Notes: generated from the sequence alone by a model not told the origin. Shown: positions 1 to 5,359, counted from the first letter of the stretch. The stretch: 8,038 bases of DNA from Actinomycetota bacterium (GCA_003161205.1 PMOU01000384.1:1-8038); one strand, 5' to 3'. Program-made: numbers and translations.

Positions 1-12
1 AAGGCACACCGA

Positions 13-89
13 CGCGGGGTGGAGCAGTTCGGTAGCTCGCTGGGCTCATAACCCAGAGGTCGCAGGTTCAAATCCTGCCCCCGCTACCA
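13..89 (+). tRNA. Initiator tRNA-fMet (anticodon CAU)
   Basis: A full cloverleaf can be drawn. The acceptor arms are CGCGGGG (13-19) and CCCCGCT (79-85). The anticodon stem is CTGGG/CCCAG (40-44/52-56) around loop CTCATAA, with CAT at 47-49. The T stem is GCAGG/CCTGC (62-66/74-78) around TTCAAAT, and CCA is encoded at 87-89. Two features mark it as the initiator rather than the elongator. Position 1 (C) faces U at position 72, so the first acceptor pair is not Watson-Crick. Three consecutive G:C pairs sit next to the anticodon loop. It supplies formyl-Met-tRNA for translation initiation. It appears complete and functional. Confidence 0.97.
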
Positions 90-346
90 AGGCCAGAGGT
101 CGGATCTGAACAAGGATCCGACCTCTCGCTTGTTCCCTGCGCCCAGCGGCTTCCGGTTGCCGCGTAGATGCGCAGCTGGCGGTTCTGGCGCTTGCGGACC
201 TCGGCCAGGCGCCGCGCCCTGACCTCAGCGATCATGTGATCAGCGCCTTGTCGGATCTCGCGCTTCTCGTCCGGCGAGAAGTCGAACTCCTCCACCAGGT
301 CGTCCCAGTACCTTGCGCCCGGGTTGTTCAGCGGAGGCTGGCTCAT
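68..346 (-). pseudogene. Truncated HTH-type antitoxin (HigA-like) relic
   Basis: This minus-strand frame begins with ATG at 346-344 and runs 92 codons. Residues ~13-55 look like the N-terminal part of XRE-type antitoxins paired with HigB-like toxins: an acidic stretch (YWDDLVEEFDFSPDEKREI), a charged helix, then RLAEVRKRQN, which normally leads into the helix-turn-helix. After RKRQN the similarity stops. The rest is low-complexity sequence that reads through the tRNA terminator hairpin and ends inside the T-loop of the tRNA. The DNA-binding half is therefore missing and no other frame restores it. Its ATG overlaps the end of the toxin relic (ATGA), the usual toxin-then-antitoxin layout. I infer a decayed gene cut at or next to the tRNA. 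The family call rests on pattern recognition only. Confidence 0.55.
95..126 (+). terminator. Hairpin terminator behind the tRNA
   Basis: A perfect 12-bp inverted repeat, AGAGGTCGGATC (95-106) and GATCCGACCTCT (115-126), surrounds an 8-nt loop and begins 6 nt after the tRNA CCA. No real T-run follows (CGCTTGTTCCC), which is common for high-GC actinobacterial terminators. It most likely ends the tRNA transcript. Confidence 0.65.
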
Positions 347-432
347 TTCTTTCCCTCAATCCTCAAGTGCTCGGTGTAGGCATCCTCGGCTCACGGGATG
401 GCGGTCTTGTACCAGTCCGACCACTTCCCCGC
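343..432 (-). pseudogene. C-terminal fragment of a HigB-like toxin (Gp49-like family)
   Basis: Read on the minus strand from ~432, the frame gives AAGKWSDWYKTAIP, then an in-frame TGA (391-393), then AEDAYTEHLRIEGKK and a TGA at 343-345 that overlaps the antitoxin ATG. The pattern 'GKW..WY..AIP.AE..Y.EHL' is the C-terminal signature of HigB/RelE-fold mRNA-interferase toxins of the phage Gp49-like family. Only about 30 codons remain. Everything upstream, including most of the fold, is gone, and the adjoining DNA belongs to an aldo/keto reductase on the other strand. The nonsense codon sits where such toxins usually have an ordinary residue between Pro and Ala-Glu. The fragment cannot be active. 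Confidence 0.6.
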
Positions 433-436
433 CGCC

Positions 437-856
437 GTCCAGAATCGCTTCAATCTCATCGATCGCAGCGGGATAGAGGTGCTGGCGGCCTGAGAGCGGG
501 ATGGCATTGCCTTCGTGCCGTTCTTTCCCCTGGCGGTCGGTTTCCTCGGCGGACTCGAGGTGCTTACGCGGCCAGCCGAGCGGCTCGACGTCTCCACGTC
601 GGCGGTAGCCCTGGCCTGGCCGCTTCGGCGCTCGCCGGTGATGATCCCGATCCCGGGCACCAAATCGCTGGAGCACCTGGGCGATAACATCCGCGCGACC
701 GAGGTCGCGACGCAGCTGACCGACGAAGAGGTCCGCGCGCTGGCCGAGGTCGAGGACGAAGAGTCCGCGACGCTGAGCATGATGTCGACCCAGATGGCTG
801 ACGCTTTGGGGCGTCGTCGGCGCGGTTCGTCCCCGAGTGCGGCCATGCAGACCTGA
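437..856 (+). pseudogene. Aldo/keto reductase, 5'-truncated, with in-frame stop
   Basis: The plus-strand frame from 437 reads VQNRFNLIDRSGIEVLAA, a TGA at 491-493, then ERDGIAFVPFFPLAVGF. Further on come SAVALAWPLRRSPVMIPIPG, then TKSLEHLGDNI and LTDEEVRALAEV. These match the C-terminal third of NADPH-dependent aldo/keto reductases: the 'QN.FNL.DR' strand, the 'ERDGIAFVPFFPL' strand, the 'ALAWLL.RSP...PIPGT' phosphate-binding region and the 'L...E' end. The catalytic Asp/Tyr/Lys/His region of the TIM barrel is absent. The nonsense TGA lies where a Cys (TGC/TGT) is usual, so it is probably a point mutation. The last ~35 codons (to 856) do not resemble the family's usual C-terminus. It is a dead gene. 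A GTG at 515 could start a short peptide but would not make an enzyme. Confidence 0.8.
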
Positions 857-1169
857 CCAGCGCGACGAGCCCGCAAGATCCGTCCCGCCGCGAGCCGGAC
901 CGTCGGCACCTCAGGTGGCGCAACGCACTGTGACATTACGCACACTGACTGCAGAGCGCCTCGCGACCCGGACCGGTCACGCCGAGGTGCTGGATGAACA
1001 AGTGGAGCCGGGGCGGCCCAGGGACACATGTGACCGGTTAAGTGGTCACTTTCGGCCGTTGCGCAAGACATGATGGTGTGCGTAGCCTCCGTAACAGTAC
1101 GGATCCGCACTGGAACGGATAGTAAGTTGAACGGGCAGCGTGGGAGACGCTGCGGGGAGGGGACACCAA
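857..1169. other. Gene-free stretch upstream of the two small genes
   Basis: I see no convincing gene on either strand. It holds an inverted repeat GTGACC-N8-GGTCAC (1030-1049), a short hairpin CCGTA-acag-TACGG (1089-1102), and near its right end the Shine-Dalgarno run GGGGAGGGG (1154-1162) of the next gene. The open frames here show no recognisable motif. Confidence 0.6.
1030..1049. promoter_or_regulatory. Inverted repeat, possible operator
   Basis: GTGACC (1030-1035) and GGTCAC (1044-1049) are perfect 6-bp arms around GGTTAAGT. It lies ~120 bp upstream of the 86-aa gene. A possible -10-like TAGTAA sits at 1120-1125, but no good -35 accompanies it. Dyads of this size often bind dimeric regulators. 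No regulator is assigned. Confidence 0.25.
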
Positions 1170-1430
1170 ATGACTGTTGAGCTCGGTTTAACAAGTACGC
1201 GTAGCCGCCCGGAGGGATCGCGGGGCGATCTGTTCGCCGGCGGCCGCAGCGACGCCCTCGGCGTGCTGCGGCTGGAGTGGGGTCACGCCTACGTGATCGA
1301 CATCGACAGCACCGGCCGCTGGCTGGCACTGCGAAAAGACGGGCTGCCAGCCCCGGCGGGCCGCGGACCCGGGCAGCTCCGCGCCGCGATCATCAAGGAC
1401 TACGCGGCCAGGCCGGTGACGGCACGGTGA
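1170..1430 (+). CDS. Small conserved-looking hypothetical protein (86 aa)
   Basis: The ATG at 1170 is chosen because a strong Shine-Dalgarno GGGGAGGGG (1154-1162) lies 7 nt upstream. The protein has a poorly conserved N-terminus (~30 residues) followed by a compact unit: GVLRLEWGHAYVIDIDSTG, then RWLALRKDGLP, and near the end AAIIKDYAARPV. The aromatic/acidic strand pattern 'WGHAYVI..D..GRWLA.RKDGL', followed by a helix ending '.DYA..PV', resembles small actinobacterial hypothetical proteins I have seen as short accessory genes, but I cannot name a family. There is no signal peptide or membrane segment. The stop overlaps the start of the next gene (GTGA), indicating translational coupling. 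Function unknown. Confidence 0.75.
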   Translation: MTVELGLTSTRSRPEGSRGDLFAGGRSDALGVLRLEWGHAYVIDIDSTGRWLALRKDGLPAPAGRGPGQLRAAIIKDYAARPVTAR

Positions 1431-1651
1431 GCGCCGGAGACCGCCCGGCGCTGCTGCTTGCCTTGGACGAAGCGTGGCTCCGCCCCAGGTGCGAGGCGTT
1501 CAAGCGGGCCCATCGGGGTACGCAGTTCGCTCACCTCGGCGCTATGGCCCAGGCCTGGGTGCCGCGGAGAAACGGCAGCAGGACCATTACCAGGGCAAGC
1601 ATGGGTGATGTCCTGGAAGCGCTAGAGGAGATCTACGGCCCAAGCGCGTAG
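1427..1651 (+). CDS. Small hypothetical protein, coupled to the upstream gene (74 aa)
   Basis: The GTG at 1427-1429 overlaps the TGA of the preceding gene by the GTGA arrangement, typical of translational coupling, so no separate Shine-Dalgarno is needed. The frame is open further upstream, but that part only shadows the preceding gene. The product is basic in the middle, with a Trp/Arg-rich helix (LDEAWLRPRCEAFKRAH), a second segment FAHLGAMAQAWVPRRNG, and a C-terminal acidic helix (MGDVLEALEEIYG). It is soluble with no signal peptide. I do not recognise the family. The size, tight overlap and shared strand suggest a two-protein unit with the 86-aa partner. The gene is convergent with the ANTAR cluster, 31 bp away. 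Confidence 0.65.
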   Translation: MSAGDRPALLLALDEAWLRPRCEAFKRAHRGTQFAHLGAMAQAWVPRRNGSRTITRASMGDVLEALEEIYGPSA

Positions 1652-1683
1652 CCAGGGAACCACAAGCCCTGCGCCTTCTGGCT
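1650..1683. terminator. Possible bidirectional terminator between convergent genes
   Basis: The short gap between the two convergent stop codons contains AGCCAG (1650-1655) paired with CTGGCT (1678-1683). An alternative stem is CAGGG (1653-1657) with CCCTG (1667-1671). Stems are short and there is no T-run, so this is a weak call based mostly on the convergent setting. Confidence 0.25.
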
Positions 1684-2465
1684 CAGCTGGCCGGCCGGCC
1701 CGCGGGGAACAGCGGGTTGAAATCGTTGTGGACCACCGCGACGGCGAGCTCGGTGAGCTTGATGTTCTGGTCCCGGGCGTAGAGCCGCAGCGCGGCGAAC
1801 GCGGCCTCCATCGACAGCCCGTTCCGTTCGGCCAGGATTCCTTTCGCCTGTTCGATGACGACCCGGCTGTTGAGTGCGCGCTGTAGATGCTCGGCCAGCA
1901 TGGCACTGCGATGGGCGGAGCGTTGCTTGAGGATGCCAATGGTGGCCATGTCCGCCAGCGCTTGCGCCAGCTGCTGGTCGCCCGTGGTCACCGAGACGGC
2001 GCGCTCGTGGAACAGGTTCAGCCCGCCGATCGTCTGCTGCCGCAGCCGCAGTGGGAGCGCCACAACGGACCGGAAGCCGGCCTCTAGGGCGAACGACGCG
2101 AACAGCGGCCAGCGCACGCGGTCGGCTTCGAGGTCGGCGCTGACCACCGGCGCGCCGCCGCGGACGCAGTCCAGGCACGGACCCTCGTCGTTCTGCACCT
2201 GGAAGACCTCGAGCAGCCGGGTTTCCTCACTGGAGGACGCGACGACGGCGAGGTTGCCCTGCTGGTCATCGAGCAGCAGCCCGGCCGCGGTGACGCCAAG
2301 CAGGCGAACACAGGCGACGGCGAGCCGGTCGAGCAGGTCGACGATGTCGTAGTCTTCGACCAGGCTGTCCGCGAGCATCACGAAGGTACGGGCGAGTTCC
2401 TGCTCGCGGCTGAGTCCTGCCCCAGCTGCCTTGACTGGGTCGGCCGGCTCGGAGGGTTCGCTCAT
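1683..2465 (-). CDS. GAF-ANTAR regulator (second of the pair)
   Basis: This 260-aa protein has a GAF sensor domain at ~37-178, including the EGPCLDCVRGGAPVVSADL segment typical of GAF domains in ANTAR proteins. A helical linker follows, then an ANTAR RNA-binding domain at ~190-246: RVVIEQAKGILAERNGLSME, AAFAALRLYARDQNIKLTEL, AVAVV. The conserved 'QAKG.L' helix, the central Ala/Leu helix and the 'A..vv' third helix are all present, so the fold looks intact. ANTAR proteins (AmiR, EutV, NasR) bind two-hairpin RNA sites and stop terminator formation. The GAF part probably controls dimerisation through a small ligand or redox signal, which is unknown here. ATG 2465 overlaps the upstream gene's TGA (ATGA), with AAGGA 5 nt upstream. 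It is the last gene of the minus-strand cluster. Confidence 0.93.
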   Translation of the reverse strand: MSEPSEPADPVKAAGAGLSREQELARTFVMLADSLVEDYDIVDLLDRLAVACVRLLGVTAAGLLLDDQQGNLAVVASSSEETRLLEVFQVQNDEGPCLDCVRGGAPVVSADLEADRVRWPLFASFALEAGFRSVVALPLRLRQQTIGGLNLFHERAVSVTTGDQQLAQALADMATIGILKQRSAHRSAMLAEHLQRALNSRVVIEQAKGILAERNGLSMEAAFAALRLYARDQNIKLTELAVAVVHNDFNPLFPAGRPAS

Positions 2466-3244
2466 CGGTCCTTCACCGGAAAGCGCAGGCGACGCTCGAC
2501 GACGTCTTTCGCGACGTCGGCGACCGGGCGGCCGGTGGCGAAGGCGTGAGCGCGCAGCATCAGGAGGGCCTCGTCGATGCTCACGCCCGCCTGGACCTTG
2601 ACCATGCCGCTGGCCTGGTGCACCTGCATCTGGTAGGCGGCTCGGCCGTCCGTGGTATCGGTGAAACTGGTGGTGTAGCCGGAGTCGAGCTGCAGCAGCG
2701 CGACCGCGGCGGCCCCCGCGGCCGTCAGCGCCGCGGAGAGCTGACCGGCGGTCAGATTGCCGGGCAGGTCGCGGTAGAGATCCAGGGCGCCGACGCTGAC
2801 GACCCCGATCCGCAGCGGCAACGCGAACAGGGCCCGGGCCCCGGCGGCCGCGGCGCCCTCGGTGAACGCCGGCCAGCGCTCGAGCGCCCTGGCTGCGGGC
2901 TCGTGCAGATCATCGACCAGGACCGGCTTGCCGCCCGTCACGGCCTCGACGCAGGCGCCCTCGCCGAGAGTGAACTGAAGGTCCTCGATCCGGGCGGACA
3001 CCTGGTCCGTCGCGCAGACGACACCCCGGTTACCGGTGGCCGTGACCATCGAGATGCCAGCACCGGAAACTCCCAGGAGCTCGGCGCAAAGCTGGCAGAT
3101 ATGGCGGGACCGCTCAGCACCCTCGGCCGGCCCTTGGGCCAGCATGCGTGTCCAGCGCTCCAGGCTAACCACGGCCAGGCCCCCTAAAGCCAGAGTCGCT
3201 GTGCGTCGTCCTTCAGCTGCGGGCGGGTGCACAGCAGCCGTCAT
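2462..3244 (-). CDS. GAF-ANTAR regulator (first of the pair)
   Basis: This 260-aa protein has the same architecture as its downstream neighbour but only distant sequence similarity: GAF at ~43-185 (with FTLGEGACVEAVTGGKPVLV) and ANTAR at ~197-250 (QMQVHQASGMVKVQAGVSID, EALLMLRAHAFATGRPVADV, AKDVVERRL). The ANTAR core is shorter and more basic at its end (RRLRFPVKDR) than in the partner, and 'QASGM' replaces the more usual 'QAKGI/M'. It probably acts as a sensor-controlled RNA-binding antiterminator. The ATG at 3244 is preceded by AGGAAG about 9 nt upstream. It is separated from the SpoIIE-type phosphatase by 95 bp and joined to the second GAF-ANTAR gene by a 4-nt overlap. The pair could form heterodimers, which is inference. 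There is no receiver domain, so phospho-transfer control is not expected. Confidence 0.92.
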   Translation of the reverse strand: MTAAVHPPAAEGRRTATLALGGLAVVSLERWTRMLAQGPAEGAERSRHICQLCAELLGVSGAGISMVTATGNRGVVCATDQVSARIEDLQFTLGEGACVEAVTGGKPVLVDDLHEPAARALERWPAFTEGAAAAGARALFALPLRIGVVSVGALDLYRDLPGNLTAGQLSAALTAAGAAAVALLQLDSGYTTSFTDTTDGRAAYQMQVHQASGMVKVQAGVSIDEALLMLRAHAFATGRPVADVAKDVVERRLRFPVKDR

Positions 3245-3339
3245 CAGAATTCACTTCCTACCAGGCCGGGAATCTCGCAGGACCAGCATGTACCAACGGG
3301 CGGAAGAAGGCGAATTCGTCATAACGGCGGCACCGGCCG

Positions 3340-4671
3340 CTAACTGCCGGGGCCCGGTCGCTGCATGCTGGGCACCTTCAGCACCATCGCGGCCGCGTCG
3401 TCGCTGAACTGCCCGCCGCTGAATGTCAGCGTGGCGAGCTGGATGGCCTCCGCCATGGCGGCTGCGGTCAGATCGCCTAGCCGGGCGACCAGGCTGCGGA
3501 GCCGCTCATCGCCGTACAGGCCACGGTGGAGACCACCGCGGGCCTCGGTGACACCATCGGAAAACAAGATCAGGCTGTCACCGGCCCGCAGCAGCCGCTG
3601 CGAGTCATGCAACTCTGGATTATCCAGCACCCCCAGCAGCGCTCCCGGCCGTCCGAATTCATGCACCTGACCGCTCGCGGTACGCACCAGCGCCAGGGGG
3701 TGACCCGCGGAACTGACCCGCACCATGGCCCCGCCGCGGACCGGCCGCACCGCGGCGTAGATCGCGGTCACGAAACGCGGGTCCTCGGTCGGCCAGTCCA
3801 GCAGCACCTGATTCAGGTCGGACAGGAGCAGGCTCGGCCGGGTCTGCCTGCGGGCTAGCGCCCGGAGGGTATAGCGGGCCAGCGCGGTGCGCCTGGCGGC
3901 GGCCGGGCCCTTGCCGCACACATCCCCGACCACGATTCCCCATGTCCCCCCGGCCGACGGGAACACATCGCAGAAATCCCCGAGGACCTCGGCCCCTGTC
4001 CCGCCGGCCGCCTGCCGCGCCGCGACCTGCAGGCCCGCGATATCCGGTAGCCGCGGTGGCAGCAGACTCTCTTCCAGCACCCGGGCCAGGGCGGCTCGTT
4101 CGGTGCTGTGGGCCAGGGCGGCGCGCAAGGCAACTTCGCCCGAGGCGACCTCGGCCAGGGTCTCCAGCACCGCGACGTCGCTGACACTCCACTGCCGCGC
4201 CACCTGGTCAGCAACCCAGAGCACTCCCGCCACGCTGCTGTCCCAGTCACGTACCGGGACCCCGGCCCAGGCCGCCACGTTCGCCGGCCGAGGCCGGGTA
4301 CCGCTGCTCAGGCGCCGGTCCGCCCGGGTGTCGTCGATGATCAGTTTGTCCTCGGAGCCGACGACGTCCGCGCACAGCCATTGTTCATACGGGCTCAGCT
4401 GACCGCCGTTACCTGGACCGTGCGGGCCGAGACCAGCGAAGGTGACCGACGCCGCCGGGACGTCCAGGGCCGCGGCCGCCACCATCGCCACCCGGTACAG
4501 CGACTCCGTCGAGCCGGCCGCCAGCAGATCACCCTGCTCGTTCGGCGCCGACCCGGATCCGTGCTGATCCAGCAGCGCGGGATCCGGCAGGACGTCGGCC
4601 CAGCCGGAGACTGGACCCGATTCACGATCGGTGATTGACATATCCTCCCCGATTCGCCAGCCTAATGGCAT
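3340..4671 (-). CDS. GAF-SpoIIE (PP2C-type) serine phosphatase
   Basis: This 443-aa cytoplasmic protein has a GAF-type sensor domain at ~55-185, then the linker ERAALARVLEESLLPPRLPD, the classical entry into RsbU/SpoIIE phosphatases. A PP2C/SpoIIE domain follows at ~210-433. Metal-binding and catalytic motifs are present: GDFCD (D232, D235), GDVCGKG (D250), SAGHP (321-325), LFSDGVTEAR (D372) and QFSDDAA (D424/D425). The first motif is LGDFCD where GGDxYD is usual; this is unlikely to inactivate. Family members dephosphorylate STAS anti-sigma antagonists and so release alternative sigma factors; no STAS or anti-sigma kinase gene is in the window. The start is uncertain. ATG 4671 has no clear Shine-Dalgarno. 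ATG 4641 has GGGGAGG (4650-4644) but only 2 nt away. Neither choice affects a domain. Two GAF-ANTAR genes follow on the same strand. Confidence 0.93.
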   Translation of the reverse strand: MPLGWRIGEDMSITDRESGPVSGWADVLPDPALLDQHGSGSAPNEQGDLLAAGSTESLYRVAMVAAAALDVPAASVTFAGLGPHGPGNGGQLSPYEQWLCADVVGSEDKLIIDDTRADRRLSSGTRPRPANVAAWAGVPVRDWDSSVAGVLWVADQVARQWSVSDVAVLETLAEVASGEVALRAALAHSTERAALARVLEESLLPPRLPDIAGLQVAARQAAGGTGAEVLGDFCDVFPSAGGTWGIVVGDVCGKGPAAARRTALARYTLRALARRQTRPSLLLSDLNQVLLDWPTEDPRFVTAIYAAVRPVRGGAMVRVSSAGHPLALVRTASGQVHEFGRPGALLGVLDNPELHDSQRLLRAGDSLILFSDGVTEARGGLHRGLYGDERLRSLVARLGDLTAAAMAEAIQLATLTFSGGQFSDDAAAMVLKVPSMQRPGPGS

Positions 4672-4714
4672 TTTCTGCCAATGTGGCGAGGCGGGGTCTC
4701 GACCTCAAGGGCCC

Positions 4715-4720
4715 ATTCTA
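4715..4720 (-). promoter_or_regulatory. Possible -10 element for the phosphatase cluster
   Basis: On the minus strand this reads TAGAAT, one base from TATAAT, about 45 nt upstream of ATG 4671. No good -35 box is visible at 16-18 nt spacing, where the large inverted repeat begins instead, so activator-dependent or alternative-sigma use is possible. A weak call. Confidence 0.25.
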
Positions 4721-4727
4721 ACCACAG

Positions 4728-4791
4728 AGATCCTGGTTGAGATGCCCGTTAAGCAGAATTCAAGGTGGTAAGCATTTTAACCCCAGGATCT
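4728..4791. repeat. Long imperfect inverted repeat upstream of the phosphatase gene
   Basis: AGATCCT (4728-4734) pairs with AGGATCT (4785-4791). After a 2-nt bulge, GGTTGAGATGC (4735-4745) pairs with GCATTTTAACC (4772-4782), using two G.T pairs. The total is 18 bp around a 26-nt loop. The G.U pairs work only in plus-strand RNA; in minus-strand RNA they become A.C mismatches. It lies directly upstream of the possible -10 TAGAAT of the phosphatase gene, so it may be an operator, or part of an uncharacterised plus-strand RNA. Confidence 0.5.
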
Positions 4792-4802
4792 TTCGGAAGC
4801 TC

Positions 4803-4830
4803 ACGAAATGAGCACTTTGTGCCACTTCGT
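4803..4830. repeat. Short hairpin
   Basis: Read on the minus strand, ACGAAGTG pairs with CATTTCGT (one G.U), then after a single bulged U, GCAC pairs with GTGC around an AAA loop. This gives 12 pairs, slightly better in minus-strand RNA than in plus. It could lie in the 3' trailer of the molybdoenzyme transcript or in the phosphatase upstream region. No T-run follows. Confidence 0.4.
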
Positions 4831-4941
4831 CCAAAGGGAATACAGCGTAAACCGCAGGTAAGCATGGAAAAATTGGCACATGTCAAGAAAGAGATTATTT
4901 ATCCTTGAGGCTGGAATTCGATCGGTGCCCGCCGGACATCT

Positions 4942-4970
4942 CGCGGGCTGCGCAAAGATATAAGCCCGCG
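4942..4970. repeat. 8-bp perfect hairpin
   Basis: CGCGGGCT (4942-4949) and AGCCCGCG (4963-4970) form a GC-rich perfect stem around a 13-nt A/T-rich loop, about 390 bp downstream of the sulfite-oxidase-family gene on the minus strand. It is possibly a terminator for that transcript, though no T-run follows. Confidence 0.4.
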
Positions 4971-5162
4971 GCCTCCGCGCCGCTGACGGAATGGCTGATA
5001 ATGGAGCCCAGCACCCAGCTGAGCCCGAAGCCCGCCAGCAGCGCAGGGCGGCGGCGCAGTGGCGGGCGGTCGAGGAGTGCGGCCGGGCCCGCGGCTCCGC
5101 GCGGTCCACCTGACCGGGCGTGGGTCTGGCGCCTATCGGGATGGCGGCGCTTGCGGTGCCCG

Positions 5163-5209
5163 GGGTCCGTGTTGCCGAGGCGGCAGGGTTGCCTTGGCAA
5201 CACGGACCC
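5163..5209. repeat. 14-bp perfect inverted repeat (possible terminator)
   Basis: GGGTCCGTGTTGCC (5163-5176) is perfectly complementary to GGCAACACGGACCC (5196-5209) around a 19-nt loop. The loop carries a second GTTGCC (5188-5193) that can pair instead with GGCAAC at 5196-5201, so two mutually exclusive hairpins are possible. It lies ~150 bp past the stop of the sulfite-oxidase-family gene and is the strongest terminator candidate for that minus-strand transcript. No T-run is present on either strand. Confidence 0.55.
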
Positions 5210-5359
5210 GCTGTGTCACTCGCGTACCCGCCGCAGGGAGGCGGATCGCGCTGTGAAGCAGGGGCTCGGATTGAGGTATGCCCGGTCACCTGCCGCCCAT
5301 GCGCCGGAAGAAGTTCAGTTGTGGTTAAGATTGCGCCGGTCAGTGTCGGTCGGCGCCGG

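Larger units (their letters stand above)
4672..5359. other. Long intergenic region without a defensible gene
   Basis: About 690 bp between the molybdoenzyme and phosphatase genes. The left part (~4728-4910) is clearly richer in A and T than the rest of the window; the right part is GC-rich. It contains four inverted repeats and a 9-bp direct repeat GGTAAGCAT (4767-4775 and 4857-4865). A minus-strand frame around 5075-4965 has GC-rich third positions and a hydrophobic stretch (LLAGFGLSWVLGSIISHS), but it matches no family I know and has no good start. Confidence 0.55.

Noticed and set aside
937..1084. 9-bp inverted repeat TACGCACAC (937-945) and GTGTGCGTA (1076-1084)
   Set aside because: Arms 130 bp apart; matches of this length are expected by chance in a window this size.
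391..1329. Long minus-strand open frame (312 codons)
   Set aside because: Apart from its last 14 residues (the toxin relic), it is Arg/Ser/Pro-rich with no domain and is antisense to the reductase relic and the 86-aa gene; typical of open frames in GC-rich DNA.
2546..3187. Plus-strand open frame (213 codons)
   Set aside because: Antisense to the first GAF-ANTAR gene; no ribosome binding site or family pattern.
3245..3339. 23-codon minus-strand frame starting MTNSPSSARWYM in the gap before the first GAF-ANTAR gene
   Set aside because: Too short, no ribosome binding site of note, no motif. Two GAATTC copies in the gap look incidental.
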